DNA of 64,000 bases from Planctomycetaceae bacterium (GTDB taxonomy: Bacteria; Planctomycetota; Planctomycetia; Planctomycetales; Planctomycetaceae), in NCBI GenBank assembly GCA_021732785.1, contig JAKFUG010000003.1, forward strand, positions 186,001-250,000, read 5' to 3'. Of this stretch, positions 36,320 through 45,995 are shown piece by piece (positions within the stretch are counted from its first letter, which is position 1; the number at the start of each line of letters is the position of its first letter). A program made the translations under genes and the position numbers. Under the pieces are notes generated by a model that saw only the letters and a program-made list of their open reading frames with translations, did no database searches and had not been told where the DNA came from.

Positions 36320-39300
36320 TTGAAGGTGAACACCGTTTGTGCCGCAGCGATGGCGGTGATCTGTCTGCTGGTGCTGACGGGGCAGACAGTCCGGGCCGAT
36401 GACCAGGCCGACTTCTTCGAAGCCCGGATTCGCCCCGTGCTGGTGGGGACGTGCTTTCGTTGTCACGGTGAGACGAAAACCGGGGGCGGATTGCGCGTGG
36501 ACACACCGTCGCAACTCCTCAAAGGGGGCGAGTCCGGACCAGCGATCATCGCGGGTAAACCCGATGAAAGCTTGCTGATCCGTGCCCTCCGCCGGGAAGC
36601 CGACGTCTCTGCCATGCCCCCGGAAAAGGACAAAACACTACGGGCCGATCAGGTCGCCGACTTCGTGAAGTGGATTCGTGACGGAGCCGTCTGGCCGGAG
36701 ACGACCGCGAAGTTTGAAGCTGTGAAGCATTGGTCGTTCGAACCGGTGCGCGATGTCCCGCCGCCGGTGGTGCAGGACGTCGCGTGGGTGCAGACGAGCG
36801 TTGACCGGTTCATCCGTGCGAAACAGGAACAGGCCGGAGTGAAGCCGATGCTGCCTGCGGACAAGCTCACGCTGATTCGCCGGGCGACGTTCGATCTCAC
36901 GGGGTTGCCGCCGACACCGGAGGAGATCGCGGCATTCTTGCGGGATGTTTCGCCGCGGGCATTTGAAACGGTGATTGATCGCCTGCTGAAATCACCCGCC
37001 TACGGCGAGCGCTGGGGTCGGCACTGGCTCGACGTCGTCCGCTATGCCGATACCGCCGGCGAAACCGCGGACTACCCCGTCCCGCTGGCATGGCGGTATC
37101 GCAATTATGTGATCGAGGCGTTCAACGCCGACAAGCCGTACGACGAGTTCCTCCGCGAACAGATCGCCGGGGACATTCTCGCCCAGGAAGGACCCGCGGA
37201 GAAATACGCCGAGCGCGTCACGGCGACCGGTTCTCTCGCCGTATCGCGCCGGTTCGGGTTCGACTCCGAGAACTACCACCATCTCACGATTCAGGACACG
37301 ATCGACACGCTGGGACAATCGGTGCTGGGTCTCAGTCTCGGGTGTGCCCGGTGTCACGATCACAAGTTCGACGCCGTCACGATGGCCGATTACTACGGTC
37401 TCTACGGCATCTTCGACAGCAGCCGGTATGCGTTTCCCGGTTCCGAGCAGAAGCAGAAGTTCCGCGCGATGACGCCGCTGTTGCCGATGGCGGAATCGTC
37501 ATCCCAATGGCGCGCGTTCGAGTCACGCGTGGCGGCGTTATCGGCGCGGCTCGCGCAGCAGAAGCAACCCGTTCCTGCGGCGGTGTTGCGGTCGCTCAAC
37601 GAAATGGACGGCGACTTCGAGCTGCAAGCCCCGGCTTCGGGGGGCAGCAACGGCGTGCTTGTCCCGCCGTGGTTGTATGCGGGTCCCATCGCCGTCACAA
37701 CCGCGGCTCAAAGTCCGTTCAGGCACGTCTATCCCGCGGGGCGTGTGGGAGCAAGTCTGTCGGCGGGAATGGGACCGTACCGCATCGCGCAGGCGCTGCA
37801 TCCACGTCGGGGACCGGAGACGGATGCGGTCGTGTCGGTCAGCCTCGATTTTCGCGTCGGCCCACCCGATGCCGCGCAGCCGGGTGAACATCGTTTAACG
37901 CTCGGGGAAATGCACGGGGCAGCCGCGGTCGATGTCCGGATCTCTTCCCGTGAGGTCGTGCTGCTCGAGAATGGAAGTCGGCACGTCATGGCGAACGTAT
38001 CTGCCGGTCAGTGGCAGAATCTGCAATTGAAACTCGACCTTATGGCGCGAACGGTTTCCGGTCAGGTTGGCTCACCGGGGGCGATGACAGAATTCGTGGC
38101 GAAGCCCTTCGCGATGGCGGCATCCGGTGCGCTCGAGCTCGTGGTCCTCGAATCGGCGGAACCACAGGATCGACTACGGCCGGGGATCGAGTACGACAAC
38201 CTCGCCGTGCAAACGACGCCCTTCGCGCCGGTGGCAACGGAACCGGCATCACCCGCCAACTTGGCCGATGCCCCGGATGTCGCGGCGATCACGGAAGAAA
38301 TTCGTCAACTTTCGGGAATCGATGGCGACTTCGAATTACAGACGGCGGATTCCGTACCGGCGGCTCCGTGGGGACCGGGCCCCAACAGCGTGGTGAAGAT
38401 TTCTGCCAAATCGCAGAGTCCGTTTGCCAACCTCTTCGCGCCGGGGGAACTCGGCGTCGTCATGCCTAACCGCGGCGAATACGATGGTTTCGGCATGCAG
38501 CTTTCGGTCATCAAGCCGGACAAGGACGGCCGCGTCTTCGCTGGGTTTGATTTCCGGTGTGCGAGTCAGGACGCCGGGGGGAATGGATCGTGGCGATACT
38601 ACCTCGGTCACGGCCCGGGGAACTCCGCCGCGGTGGAACTCTTCTTCAACGGCAACGAGTTCTTCCGCCGGAGTGCCGAGGCGCGGGAAACCGTCGCACC
38701 GCTCATCATCGGCGAATGGTATCAGGTGCAGATCGCACTGAATCTGCCCGCGAAAACGTTCACGGGAACGCTGGCCTCGCGGATGGGAACGAAAGAATTC
38801 AGCGGGCAACTCGCCAGCGGGTGGGATGGCACCATCGATTACACGTTCATCGACAGCTATGGTCACATCGGCGGCGTGCGACCGGCGCTCGATGCCGACA
38901 ATTTTGTCGTCGGCGATCAGCCCCTTGCCGCGTTCGATGCTCCGGCGATCACTGCCGCCAACAATGATCCCCAAGCCAGGCAGCAGCGCGTCCGCATGCT
39001 GCGACAACAACTCGCCACCGCGCAGCAGCAACTCGATCGTGACAAACAGGAATTGGAAACATTGCTGAATGACGGCCCGTTTGCCATGACGTACGGCATG
39101 TCGGAGGGGACGCCGCATGATGTCCGCCTGCAGCAGCGGGGCGAACCCGATCGTCCCGGTGATGTGATTCCCCGCGGGTTCATCAAATCGCTCGGCGGGG
39201 AACCACTGCCTGCGACGACGCTCGGCAGCGGACGGCTGGAACTCGCCCAGTGGCTCACGCGCCCGGAGAATCCGCTCACGGCCCGCGTGATGGTCAACCG

Positions 39301-40081
39301 TATCTGGCAATATCACTTCGGCCGCGGTCTCGTCAAAACACCGAACGATTTCGGCGTGCGCGGATTGCCGCCGACGCATCCGGAACTGCTCGATCACCTG
39401 GCGACCCATTTCATTCGCAGTGGTTGGTCGATCAAGGCGATGCACAAATCGATCATGCTGAGCGTGACCTATCAGCAAGCAACCGGGAAAGATGTTGCGG
39501 TGAACGAACTCTACAGCGGCTTTTCCCGACGAAGATTGAGTGCCGAGGAGATTCGCGACGCAATTTTGATGGTGAGTGGCGAACTCGATTCGTCAGCTGG
39601 TCGCGAGCATCCGTTCCCGCCGCCAACGCGCTGGGGATACACGCAGCACGGCCCGTTCAGCGCGGTTTACGATCACCATCGCCGCAGTGTGTACCTGATG
39701 GCGCAGCGGCTCAAGCGGCACCCCTTCCTCGCGCTGTTCGATGGTCCCGATCCCAATGCCAGCACCGCGGATCGCCTCGGTACCACAGTCCCGACGCAGG
39801 CCTTGTTCTTCCTGAACGATCCGTTCATTCACGACAAAGCCGACCGGTGGGCGGCACAGTTGTGGGCGGCGCACGCCGATGAGACGCAACGGATTGATCA
39901 CGCTTGGGCAACAGCGGTGGGACGAACACCAACCGTCGCCGAACGGACCGAAGCATTGGAATTTATCGCGACTTATCGCACCGAACTTGCGGCAACAGGC
40001 GGGGATCACCTGGAGCACCGGACCCTCGCCGCATACCTGCGAACGCTGATCGGCAGCAACGAGTTTTTGTATGTGGATTGA
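36320..40081 (+). CDS. PSD1-type protein: cytochrome-like, DUF1549 and DUF1553 domains
   Basis: This secreted protein of about 1,253 residues has a signal peptide (AAMAVICLLVLTGQTVRA), then a cytochrome-like PSC region with the CFRCH heme site (Cys45, Cys48, His49), then DUF1549 (SVDRFIRAKQEQAG to RCHDHKFDAVTMADYYGLYGI), two LamG-like insertions, and C-terminal DUF1553 (LAQWLTRPENPLTARVMVNRIWQ to the end). The insertions start at about residues 430 and 670, both with DGDFELQ, so they look like an internal duplication. The TTG at 36320 follows GGGGAG by 7 bp; the ATG at 36305 is the alternative. The partner DUF1501 gene follows, as usual in planctomycetes. The reaction is unknown. Confidence 0.9.
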   Translation: MKVNTVCAAAMAVICLLVLTGQTVRADDQADFFEARIRPVLVGTCFRCHGETKTGGGLRVDTPSQLLKGGESGPAIIAGKPDESLLIRALRREADVSAMPPEKDKTLRADQVADFVKWIRDGAVWPETTAKFEAVKHWSFEPVRDVPPPVVQDVAWVQTSVDRFIRAKQEQAGVKPMLPADKLTLIRRATFDLTGLPPTPEEIAAFLRDVSPRAFETVIDRLLKSPAYGERWGRHWLDVVRYADTAGETADYPVPLAWRYRNYVIEAFNADKPYDEFLREQIAGDILAQEGPAEKYAERVTATGSLAVSRRFGFDSENYHHLTIQDTIDTLGQSVLGLSLGCARCHDHKFDAVTMADYYGLYGIFDSSRYAFPGSEQKQKFRAMTPLLPMAESSSQWRAFESRVAALSARLAQQKQPVPAAVLRSLNEMDGDFELQAPASGGSNGVLVPPWLYAGPIAVTTAAQSPFRHVYPAGRVGASLSAGMGPYRIAQALHPRRGPETDAVVSVSLDFRVGPPDAAQPGEHRLTLGEMHGAAAVDVRISSREVVLLENGSRHVMANVSAGQWQNLQLKLDLMARTVSGQVGSPGAMTEFVAKPFAMAASGALELVVLESAEPQDRLRPGIEYDNLAVQTTPFAPVATEPASPANLADAPDVAAITEEIRQLSGIDGDFELQTADSVPAAPWGPGPNSVVKISAKSQSPFANLFAPGELGVVMPNRGEYDGFGMQLSVIKPDKDGRVFAGFDFRCASQDAGGNGSWRYYLGHGPGNSAAVELFFNGNEFFRRSAEARETVAPLIIGEWYQVQIALNLPAKTFTGTLASRMGTKEFSGQLASGWDGTIDYTFIDSYGHIGGVRPALDADNFVVGDQPLAAFDAPAITAANNDPQARQQRVRMLRQQLATAQQQLDRDKQELETLLNDGPFAMTYGMSEGTPHDVRLQQRGEPDRPGDVIPRGFIKSLGGEPLPATTLGSGRLELAQWLTRPENPLTARVMVNRIWQYHFGRGLVKTPNDFGVRGLPPTHPELLDHLATHFIRSGWSIKAMHKSIMLSVTYQQATGKDVAVNELYSGFSRRRLSAEEIRDAILMVSGELDSSAGREHPFPPPTRWGYTQHGPFSAVYDHHRRSVYLMAQRLKRHPFLALFDGPDPNASTADRLGTTVPTQALFFLNDPFIHDKADRWAAQLWAAHADETQRIDHAWATAVGRTPTVAERTEALEFIATYRTELAATGGDHLEHRTLAAYLRTLIGSNEFLYVD

Positions 40082-40147
40082 CCGCGGAACAGGGTTAGAC
40101 AAATCGGCCTTGTTGTATCATGTTACATAAGACCTGTGTGGACGCGG

Positions 40148-40179
40148 TCCCCTCTCCCCCGCGGACGGGGGAGAGGGGA
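40148..40179. repeat. Inverted repeat between PSD1 and DUF1501 genes
   Basis: Arms TCCCCTCTCCCCC (40148-40160) and its complement (40167-40179) form a perfect 13-bp stem. The stem lies in the gap between the two linked genes. Confidence 0.7.
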
Positions 40180-40248
40180 CCAAAAGCTGGAATGACCGAC
40201 TTCCAACTCACGTTTTGTTTCGATTGCGTTTCCCATGAGACAATCTCC

Positions 40249-41652
40249 ATGAGCAAGGTTCCCACCTTCGACCCCCAACGCCGCGGTGTCTTGCGTTCGC
40301 TCGTTGGCGGTTCGGCATTGCTGCCGGGGCTTGTCTCGCAACTGCTCGCTGATGACGCACCAACCGATCCGTTGCTGCCGCGGGCTTCGCATTTTCCGCC
40401 CAAGGCGAAACGGGTCATCTTCCTTTACATGAGCGGCGGAGTATCACACGTCGAGTCATGGGACCCCAAGCCAAAGCTGTTCGCCGACGCGGGAAAGACC
40501 ATTCCGGTGAACGAATTTCAGGGCCGCAAGGGGGACTTCAAAATGTTCCTCAAACGGCCGCAGTGGGAATTCCGGCCGCACGGACAATCGGGAATTGAAG
40601 TCAGCGATCTCTTCCCGCACATGGCCGAATGTGTGGATGACCTCTGCGTCATCCGTTCGATGAAGTCCGATCACACGAATCACTACGAAGCCACACTCGG
40701 CATCCACACCGGTTCGTTCACGTTCGCCCGGCCGAGCATTGGCTCGTGGGTCAGTTACGGCCTCGGCACGCTGAACCGTAATCTCCCGTCGTTTGTGGTG
40801 ATTGCCCCGCAGTCGCCGTATGCGGGGGGACAGGTGTGGGGGAGTGATTTTCTGCCCGGTTCGCATCAGGGAACCCTTGTGGTGCCGGGACCGGAACCGG
40901 TGGCCAACATTCGTCGCCGGGCGGCCACCAGCCGGTTGCAGGAACTGGAACTCGGCGTCCTGGCGAAGATGAATCAACGGCATCAATCCCCGCGCGACGC
41001 CGATCCGCAACTGGCCGCGCGGATCAAATCGTTCGAGACCGCGTTCGGGATGCAGGCCGAGATGCCCGAGGTGTTTGATCTGTCGAAAGAGACCGACGCC
41101 ACCTTGCAGATGTACGGCCTGGAGCGCGGCAGCACGAAAGGGTTCGCGTGGCAGTGCCTCGTCGCCCGACGGTTGGCCGAGCGCGGTGTGCGGTTCGTGG
41201 AATTGATTGACGTCGGTTCGTCCGGCAACTGGGATGCGCATGGCGACATGCTCACGCACGCGCCGCTGGCGAAGAACATCGATCAACCGATTGCCGGGTT
41301 GCTGCGGGATTTGAAGCAGCGCGGGATGCTCGATGACACACTCGTAGTCTGGACGACCGAGTTCGGCCGCACGCCGTTCAATTCCGCCGCCGATGCGCGG
41401 GGCCGCGAACATCACCACTGGGTCTTTTCGTCGTGGCTTGCGGGAGCGGGGGTGAAGCCGGGAATGACCTATGGCGAATCGGACGAGTATGGGATCGACG
41501 TCGCGAAAGATCCGGTCCACGTCCACGATTTCCACGCCACCATTCTGCACCTGATGGGCCTCGATCACGAACGGCTTACCTACCGCCACACCGGCCGCGA
41601 TTACCGTCTCACCGATGTGCATGGCCGGGTCGTGAAAGAGATCCTTGCATAA
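40249..41652 (+). CDS. DUF1501-domain protein with Tat-type signal
   Basis: This 467-residue protein starts MSKVPTFDPQRRGVLRSLVGG, a twin-arginine-like signal, consistent with export in folded form. The remainder has the DUF1501 pattern: VIFLYMSGGVSHVESWDPKP, DLCVIRSMKSDHTNHYEA, FVELIDVGSSGNWDAHGD, LDDTLVVWTTEFGRTPFN and HHHWVFSSWLAGAGV, related to the alkaline-phosphatase/sulfatase fold with metal-binding Asp and His. It regularly accompanies PSD1 genes in planctomycetes, often presumed to act on polysaccharides, but no substrate is known. A longer frame to 40120 crosses the hairpin and is not preferred. Confidence 0.88.
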   Translation: MSKVPTFDPQRRGVLRSLVGGSALLPGLVSQLLADDAPTDPLLPRASHFPPKAKRVIFLYMSGGVSHVESWDPKPKLFADAGKTIPVNEFQGRKGDFKMFLKRPQWEFRPHGQSGIEVSDLFPHMAECVDDLCVIRSMKSDHTNHYEATLGIHTGSFTFARPSIGSWVSYGLGTLNRNLPSFVVIAPQSPYAGGQVWGSDFLPGSHQGTLVVPGPEPVANIRRRAATSRLQELELGVLAKMNQRHQSPRDADPQLAARIKSFETAFGMQAEMPEVFDLSKETDATLQMYGLERGSTKGFAWQCLVARRLAERGVRFVELIDVGSSGNWDAHGDMLTHAPLAKNIDQPIAGLLRDLKQRGMLDDTLVVWTTEFGRTPFNSAADARGREHHHWVFSSWLAGAGVKPGMTYGESDEYGIDVAKDPVHVHDFHATILHLMGLDHERLTYRHTGRDYRLTDVHGRVVKEILA

Positions 41653-41717
41653 CAATCGGTCCACCCATACGCTTGCCGCTTCGCAGAATCCCAGAAACGT
41701 ATCTCATCACGAACACC

Positions 41718-41749
41718 GCACCCCGGCTACTCAGAAGCAGCCGGGGTGC
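41718..41749. terminator. Hairpin between DUF1501 and zincin genes
   Basis: Arms GCACCCCGGCT (41718-41728) and AGCCGGGGTGC (41739-41749) form a perfect 11-bp stem about 65 bp after the DUF1501 stop. There is no T-tract, so termination is only possible. Confidence 0.4.
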
Positions 41750-41767
41750 CCGTTGGATCAACACCGT

Positions 41768-42493
41768 ATGCCTCCCACACGATTACTCGTCGTCCTGCTG
41801 CTGTTGCTCACCACGCTTGGCTTCGCCGCGGACAAGCCGGACGAATCGCAGCCATCGTCGCGCACCGTACAGCAACTCGAAGGCTGGACGATCCGTGTCG
41901 ATGACCGCCTGCGTGGTGACGCTCCTGATGCGGCATTGGGGCAGCGAGCGCTGAAGTTTCTGGAAGCGAAACTCGTGGAGATCAAAGCCGTGGTGCCGCC
42001 GGGACGATTAAAGGTCCTGCAAGGCGTGACGATTGTGCTCGATCTGAACTGCGGCAAGCTTGGGTCGATGCAGTATCACCCCGGTGCGGGCTGGTTGAAG
42101 GAGAACGGTTATCCGGAAGAGCTCGTCAAATGCGTGCATCTCCCGCGCGCAGCGGATGTGGTCACGAAACGGAACATCAACGAGCAACCGTGGGTGATCC
42201 TGCACGAACTGGCCCATGCCTACCATGATCAGCAGTTGGGGTTCGATCACCCCGAAATCAAAGCCGCCCAGGATGCGTACAAAGCCAGCGGCCACGGTGA
42301 TGCCACGCTGCTCTACAACGGCAAGAAAGTGAAGCACTACGGCCTCACAAACCCGATGGAGTTCTTCGCGGAGATGACCGAAGCGTACTTCGGCAGCAAC
42401 GATTTCTATCCGTTCAACCGCGCGGAGTTGATGGAGTCGGAGCCGGAAATCTTCCAATTGCTGAAAGAAATCTGGTCGGATGAAAAACAGTAG
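41768..42493 (+). CDS. secreted zincin-type metalloprotein
   Basis: This 241-residue protein has an N-terminal signal peptide (LLVVLLLLLTTLGFA) and a zinc-metalloprotease motif HELAH at residues 146-150 in WVILHELAHAYHD. A downstream EFFAEMTEAYFG can supply the third ligand Glu. The pattern fits secreted zincins of the anthrax-lethal-factor-like/DUF4344 type rather than a well-known protease family. It may be a metallopeptidase acting outside the cytoplasm. It ends at a gap with a palindrome and a convergent gene. Confidence 0.78.
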   Translation: MPPTRLLVVLLLLLTTLGFAADKPDESQPSSRTVQQLEGWTIRVDDRLRGDAPDAALGQRALKFLEAKLVEIKAVVPPGRLKVLQGVTIVLDLNCGKLGSMQYHPGAGWLKENGYPEELVKCVHLPRAADVVTKRNINEQPWVILHELAHAYHDQQLGFDHPEIKAAQDAYKASGHGDATLLYNGKKVKHYGLTNPMEFFAEMTEAYFGSNDFYPFNRAELMESEPEIFQLLKEIWSDEKQ

Positions 42494-42510
42494 CGGGTCA
42501 GTTTAACGAG

Positions 42511-42580
42511 TCGGGGCAGGGGCCCCGACCTATGGATGTGAAAATCAACTGGAAATCATAGGTCGGGGCCCCCGCCCCGA
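42511..42580. repeat. GGTCGGGGC palindrome between convergent genes
   Basis: About 42511-42534 (GTCGGGGCAGGGGCCCCGAC) and 42556-42580 are imperfect complements. It fills the gap between the zincin and the YfiR-like gene and could end both transcripts. Confidence 0.78.
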
Positions 42581-42622
42581 CATTCTTATATTCAAACGGA
42601 CTCACGACCCGACAAACCCTGA

Positions 42623-43288
42623 TTACCGTTGTGCGGGCAGCACCGGCGCGGGTTTGTCGTAGAGGATCACGCCGTCGATGGCCAGCAGCTCTTTTTTCGG
42701 CGTCACGCCGATGGTGTCGTGAAGATACTTGTGCCGTAACTGGATGCGAATGCGGTTGGACGCGACGTCTTCCCAGAAGTTCAGCGCCGCGAGATTGCGG
42801 AACTTGGTGTTTTCCTCGGTGACGAAGACCACACCCTGCTTCTGACCGAAGCGGGCATCGAGCTTGTTCAAGTCGTCCAGCACCACCTCTTCGTTCTTCC
42901 GCATGACGAAGATAATGTGCCAGCGCGCGGCGGTGGAAGCCGGCGCGTTGAGCAGGTCCCTGGCGGTGTCGTACAAAACCCAATTCACTTTGCGACCGCC
43001 GGGGGTGACTTTCATTGTCTCGGTCTGAATTTCGTTCCGGAAATCGGTCCGCGCGTCGCCGTGAGTGATCACTGCGATCGACACATCGCTCTTCTGCTTT
43101 TCGAGCACATCCCACGTCATGAAATCGGGGAGTAAAAAGAGAAGCTTGGCTTTGATGCGGTATTGATTGTCGATGGTGATGAGGGCCGGATCTTGCGCCG
43201 TGGCGTGACGGAGGGTCAGCGCGGACCACGATCCCAGACCGCTGAGGGTCGTGAGAATCTGCCGTCGCGACCACTCCGGTCTGCTCAT
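42623..43288 (-). CDS. YfiR-like exported protein
   Basis: This 221-residue protein starts SRRQILTTLSGLGSWSALTLRHATA, a twin-arginine-like or Sec signal. The body matches the YfiR/DUF4154 pattern: IKAKLLFLLPDFMTWDVLEKQK, a hydrophobic SIAVITHGD strand, VNWVLYDTARDLL and a central strand HIIFVMRK. YfiR is a periplasmic repressor of the inner-membrane cyclase YfiN in Pseudomonas, and YfiR-like genes elsewhere sit near TonB receptors and kinases. It ends the minus-strand receptor-kinase-regulator run, 228 bp after the response regulator. The family is likely but not certain. Confidence 0.62.
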   Translation of the reverse strand: MSRPEWSRRQILTTLSGLGSWSALTLRHATAQDPALITIDNQYRIKAKLLFLLPDFMTWDVLEKQKSDVSIAVITHGDARTDFRNEIQTETMKVTPGGRKVNWVLYDTARDLLNAPASTAARWHIIFVMRKNEEVVLDDLNKLDARFGQKQGVVFVTEENTKFRNLAALNFWEDVASNRIRIQLRHKYLHDTIGVTPKKELLAIDGVILYDKPAPVLPAQR

Positions 43289-43516
43289 TACCTCACCATG
43301 AACATCTCATCACCCCTCTCCGATGACTGCAGAATTGAATGTGTTGCGTGCGTCTGTGCAGACGCGATTCGGCCGGGTCCTCTTTGCCATCGTGAACCGC
43401 AGCAGCTTTCCGACAAGAAATCGCCAGGGCAGGGCGGGCTCTGTCGGAAAGCAGGGGATTTTTAACGATTACCGCGATTTTGGCGGCGTAAAATCGCGTC
43501 GCCCGCCGTGTTGTCA

Positions 43517-43972
43517 TCACGGCGCGGGAAGATTGCCATCCGGTAAGACGGCGATCTGAAACCAATACTGTTCGAGTCGCTGGACGGCTTCGAGATAACC
43601 ATCGAACGTCACGGGCTTGCGAATATACGTATTGGCACCCGCCCGATAGCAGGCTTGAATGTCGCGTTCGTCTTCCGACGTCGTGAGCATGACCACGGGA
43701 ATCGACCGAAGTTCCGGGTCCGCCTTCACGATCTCCAGGACTTCATAGCCATCCGTTCCCGGAAGTTTCAGATCGAGCAACACAATGCTCGGTCGCGGGG
43801 CGCTGGCGGGATCGGAGTATTCCCCGCGACGATAGAGAAAGTCGAGCGCATCGTCGCCGTTGACGCACCGAAAAATCGGGTTCGCCATCCGCGAGGCTTG
43901 AAACGCGCGGACCGTTTGATCGAAGTCGTAGTCGTTGTCTTCAACGATAAGAATCGGATGCCGTTCCGTCAT
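43517..43972 (-). CDS. response regulator, single receiver domain (Rcp1-like)
   Basis: This 151-residue receiver domain has no output domain. The acidic pair is in ILIVEDNDYD, the phosphorylated Asp67 in IVLLDLKLPGTDG, the switch Thr in VMLTTSEDERD and the Lys in YIRKPVTFDGYL. The length and the EDNDYDFDQTVRAF start fit the Rcp1 branch, which receives phosphate from phytochrome-like kinases. Its start overlaps the end of the sensor kinase by 32 bp, a strong sign that the two are a pair. Its target is unknown. Confidence 0.93.
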   Translation of the reverse strand: MTERHPILIVEDNDYDFDQTVRAFQASRMANPIFRCVNGDDALDFLYRRGEYSDPASAPRPSIVLLDLKLPGTDGYEVLEIVKADPELRSIPVVMLTTSEDERDIQACYRAGANTYIRKPVTFDGYLEAVQRLEQYWFQIAVLPDGNLPAP

Positions 43973-45830
43973 TCTTGATCACCCCCATGGTGGGTAAGCG
44001 GACGAAAAAACTGGTCCCGACGCCGTAAGCCGAAACCACGCGGATTTTGCCGTGATGGCGTTCCACAATCCGCTTGGTGATGGCCATGCCGGCACCGATG
44101 GTTTCGGAGAACTTGCGCTTGTCGTGCAACGGTGTAAAGAGGTGGAACACCTTCTTCAAATGTTGCGGCCGAATGCCGATGCCGTTGTCCTCGACCGCGA
44201 TCAATGTGGTGCCGTGCCAGCGGAATTCCCGGGCATGAATGCACACGCGGCGCTCGGGCTTGTCGTTGTATTTCGCCGCATTTGAGACCAGATTCCGCAG
44301 CACTTCGCCGAGCAGAATCGCGTCCCCTTGCACGACGCCGAGCGGCCGCGCTTCCACACTTACCCCGCGGTCTTCCAGCGTGGTTCGCATGCTGTCGAGA
44401 ATCTGTGTCAGCGTGTGGTCCAGATCGACGGGTTGCTGTTGAATCACGCCGCGGCCCAGCTTGGAAATGAACAGGATCCGTTGGACCATTTTCATTTCCC
44501 GGTCGCATTGCTGATCGAGGGCGTCAACCTGCTTCAGCACATCGGGAGGAAGCTGTGCTCCCCAATCGCTGCGCAGTCGTTGCAAAATGTTCGCTACATT
44601 GCGTAGCGGCTCCTGCAGGTCGTGTGAGACCGTATAGGCAAAGCGATCGAGATCGAGATTGGAACGCTGGAGTTCGCGGTTGGCACGGTCCAGTTCGTGC
44701 GTCCGTTCGGTCACGCGCGCTTCCAGCCCGGCGGTCAACTCTTCGACGCGGGTAATCATGCGATTGAAGCCGGTCTGCAATTGTCCCAATTCATCGCGTC
44801 GGGTCTCGGGGACACGCATCGAATAGTCGCCGGTGAGGGCGACTTTTCCCATCGTTACGGAGAGCGATTGCACGGGCATCACCACCACGCGCTGGAGCAC
44901 AATCCCCAAAAAAATCGCGGCCGTGAGCGCGACAAAAACGGTAATCGTCGCGGGAATCATGACGGAGCGGTAACTCGCGGACGACGTCATGGCGTCCGGT
45001 TCCGCAATCAGCCAGCCGTGTCCCAGCAGTCCGATTTCGTCATCGGACCGCGGGGCATTGTCGAGCGGAATTCCCACCAGCCGCCGCGGTATTAGCGACG
45101 CATCCGTGATCGGGAATCCACCAGAAACGGCGAATTGCGCGATTCCATACCGTTCCGCAGCGGAAGGCGTTGACGAAGTGCGCGACGCAGTGGAATCGGC
45201 GCGGTGATCCAGGTCCCAGACGCGAACGGACTTTTCCGTGCCATGAACTTGCACGACCAGCGGCACGCCGGCTTCCACGGTAGAGACGGTCGCTTTGGTC
45301 GGACTCTGCAACACTTCCAGCAACGCCGAGGGAGCGATTGCCGAAGGCGTCGTTGAACCCCCGGCTTCCGGAAGGACGACGTACAACTGCTGAAAGTTTT
45401 TCGGCTGTTCGCCCTGGGCTGTTTGCCCGGCTTGAGAGCGTTGAATCGAACCGAATAACTGCGCGACGACTTCCGCTTGCTCGGTGGCGGTGCGGGCCGA
45501 CTGCAGCTTGCTGAGCCACCCGTAAGAAACGGACGTCAGGAATTGTTTGGTTTGCTGTTCGACAATGGCCGAGTCGCGCTGCTCGAACCAGGTGGCCGCA
45601 CGAAAGGCCCAATAGACGCCCGGGGCACTGGCCACCAGCAGCGCGGTAAGGAGCAGCACGAATTGCTTTACGCGGAGCGGCAGCGCGGCCCAACTTCGCC
45701 GCAGCGCTGTCAGGTGACCGATCGGCTCGCCGCGCCGCGCCGTTCCCACGCCGTGTCTCCGCGATTGCCAGTCAACATCTTCCCGCGAGTCTATCGATTG
45801 GTCAAACCGCATACGAGTGTCATTGCCCAT
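43941..45830 (-). CDS. HAMP-domain sensor histidine kinase
   Basis: This membrane kinase of about 629 residues has a first membrane segment (LRVKQFVLLLTALLVASAPG), an extracytoplasmic sensor domain of about 210 residues, a second membrane segment (ATITVFVALTAAIFLG), a HAMP linker (VQSLSVTMGKVAL), a coiled coil, HisKA with the phosphorylated His in YTVSHDLQEPLRNV, and HATPase motifs NAAKYNDK, VEDNGIGI and SETIGAGMAITKR. The ATG at 45830 is preferred; a GTG at 45893 would add 21 residues. The gene overlaps the response regulator by 32 bp and lies downstream of the TonB receptor, suggesting joint sensing and transport. The sensor domain family is unrecognised. Confidence 0.9.
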   Translation of the reverse strand: MGNDTRMRFDQSIDSREDVDWQSRRHGVGTARRGEPIGHLTALRRSWAALPLRVKQFVLLLTALLVASAPGVYWAFRAATWFEQRDSAIVEQQTKQFLTSVSYGWLSKLQSARTATEQAEVVAQLFGSIQRSQAGQTAQGEQPKNFQQLYVVLPEAGGSTTPSAIAPSALLEVLQSPTKATVSTVEAGVPLVVQVHGTEKSVRVWDLDHRADSTASRTSSTPSAAERYGIAQFAVSGGFPITDASLIPRRLVGIPLDNAPRSDDEIGLLGHGWLIAEPDAMTSSASYRSVMIPATITVFVALTAAIFLGIVLQRVVVMPVQSLSVTMGKVALTGDYSMRVPETRRDELGQLQTGFNRMITRVEELTAGLEARVTERTHELDRANRELQRSNLDLDRFAYTVSHDLQEPLRNVANILQRLRSDWGAQLPPDVLKQVDALDQQCDREMKMVQRILFISKLGRGVIQQQPVDLDHTLTQILDSMRTTLEDRGVSVEARPLGVVQGDAILLGEVLRNLVSNAAKYNDKPERRVCIHAREFRWHGTTLIAVEDNGIGIRPQHLKKVFHLFTPLHDKRKFSETIGAGMAITKRIVERHHGKIRVVSAYGVGTSFFVRLPTMGVIKNDGTASDSYR

Positions 45831-45914
45831 CAGCCGCGGGGCGATCGTCCACGGTTTCTGCCGCCGCAGCCGGACGCCCGTGTCGTGCTTCACGCCGATG
45901 AGAGCGGACTTCTG

Positions 45915-45982
45915 TGTGCCACTGGCTTTGCCAGTGCTGCCTTTTCTTCCATCGGAAAGACACTGGCCGAGCCAGTGGCACA
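45915..45982. repeat. TGTGCCACTGGC palindrome, family D
   Basis: Arms 45915-45936 (TGTGCCACTGGCTTTGCCAGTG) and 45961-45982 pair almost perfectly. It lies in the gap between the TonB receptor and the kinase gene of the same run. Confidence 0.9.
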
Positions 45983-45995
45983 GCGTGTTTAAGGA

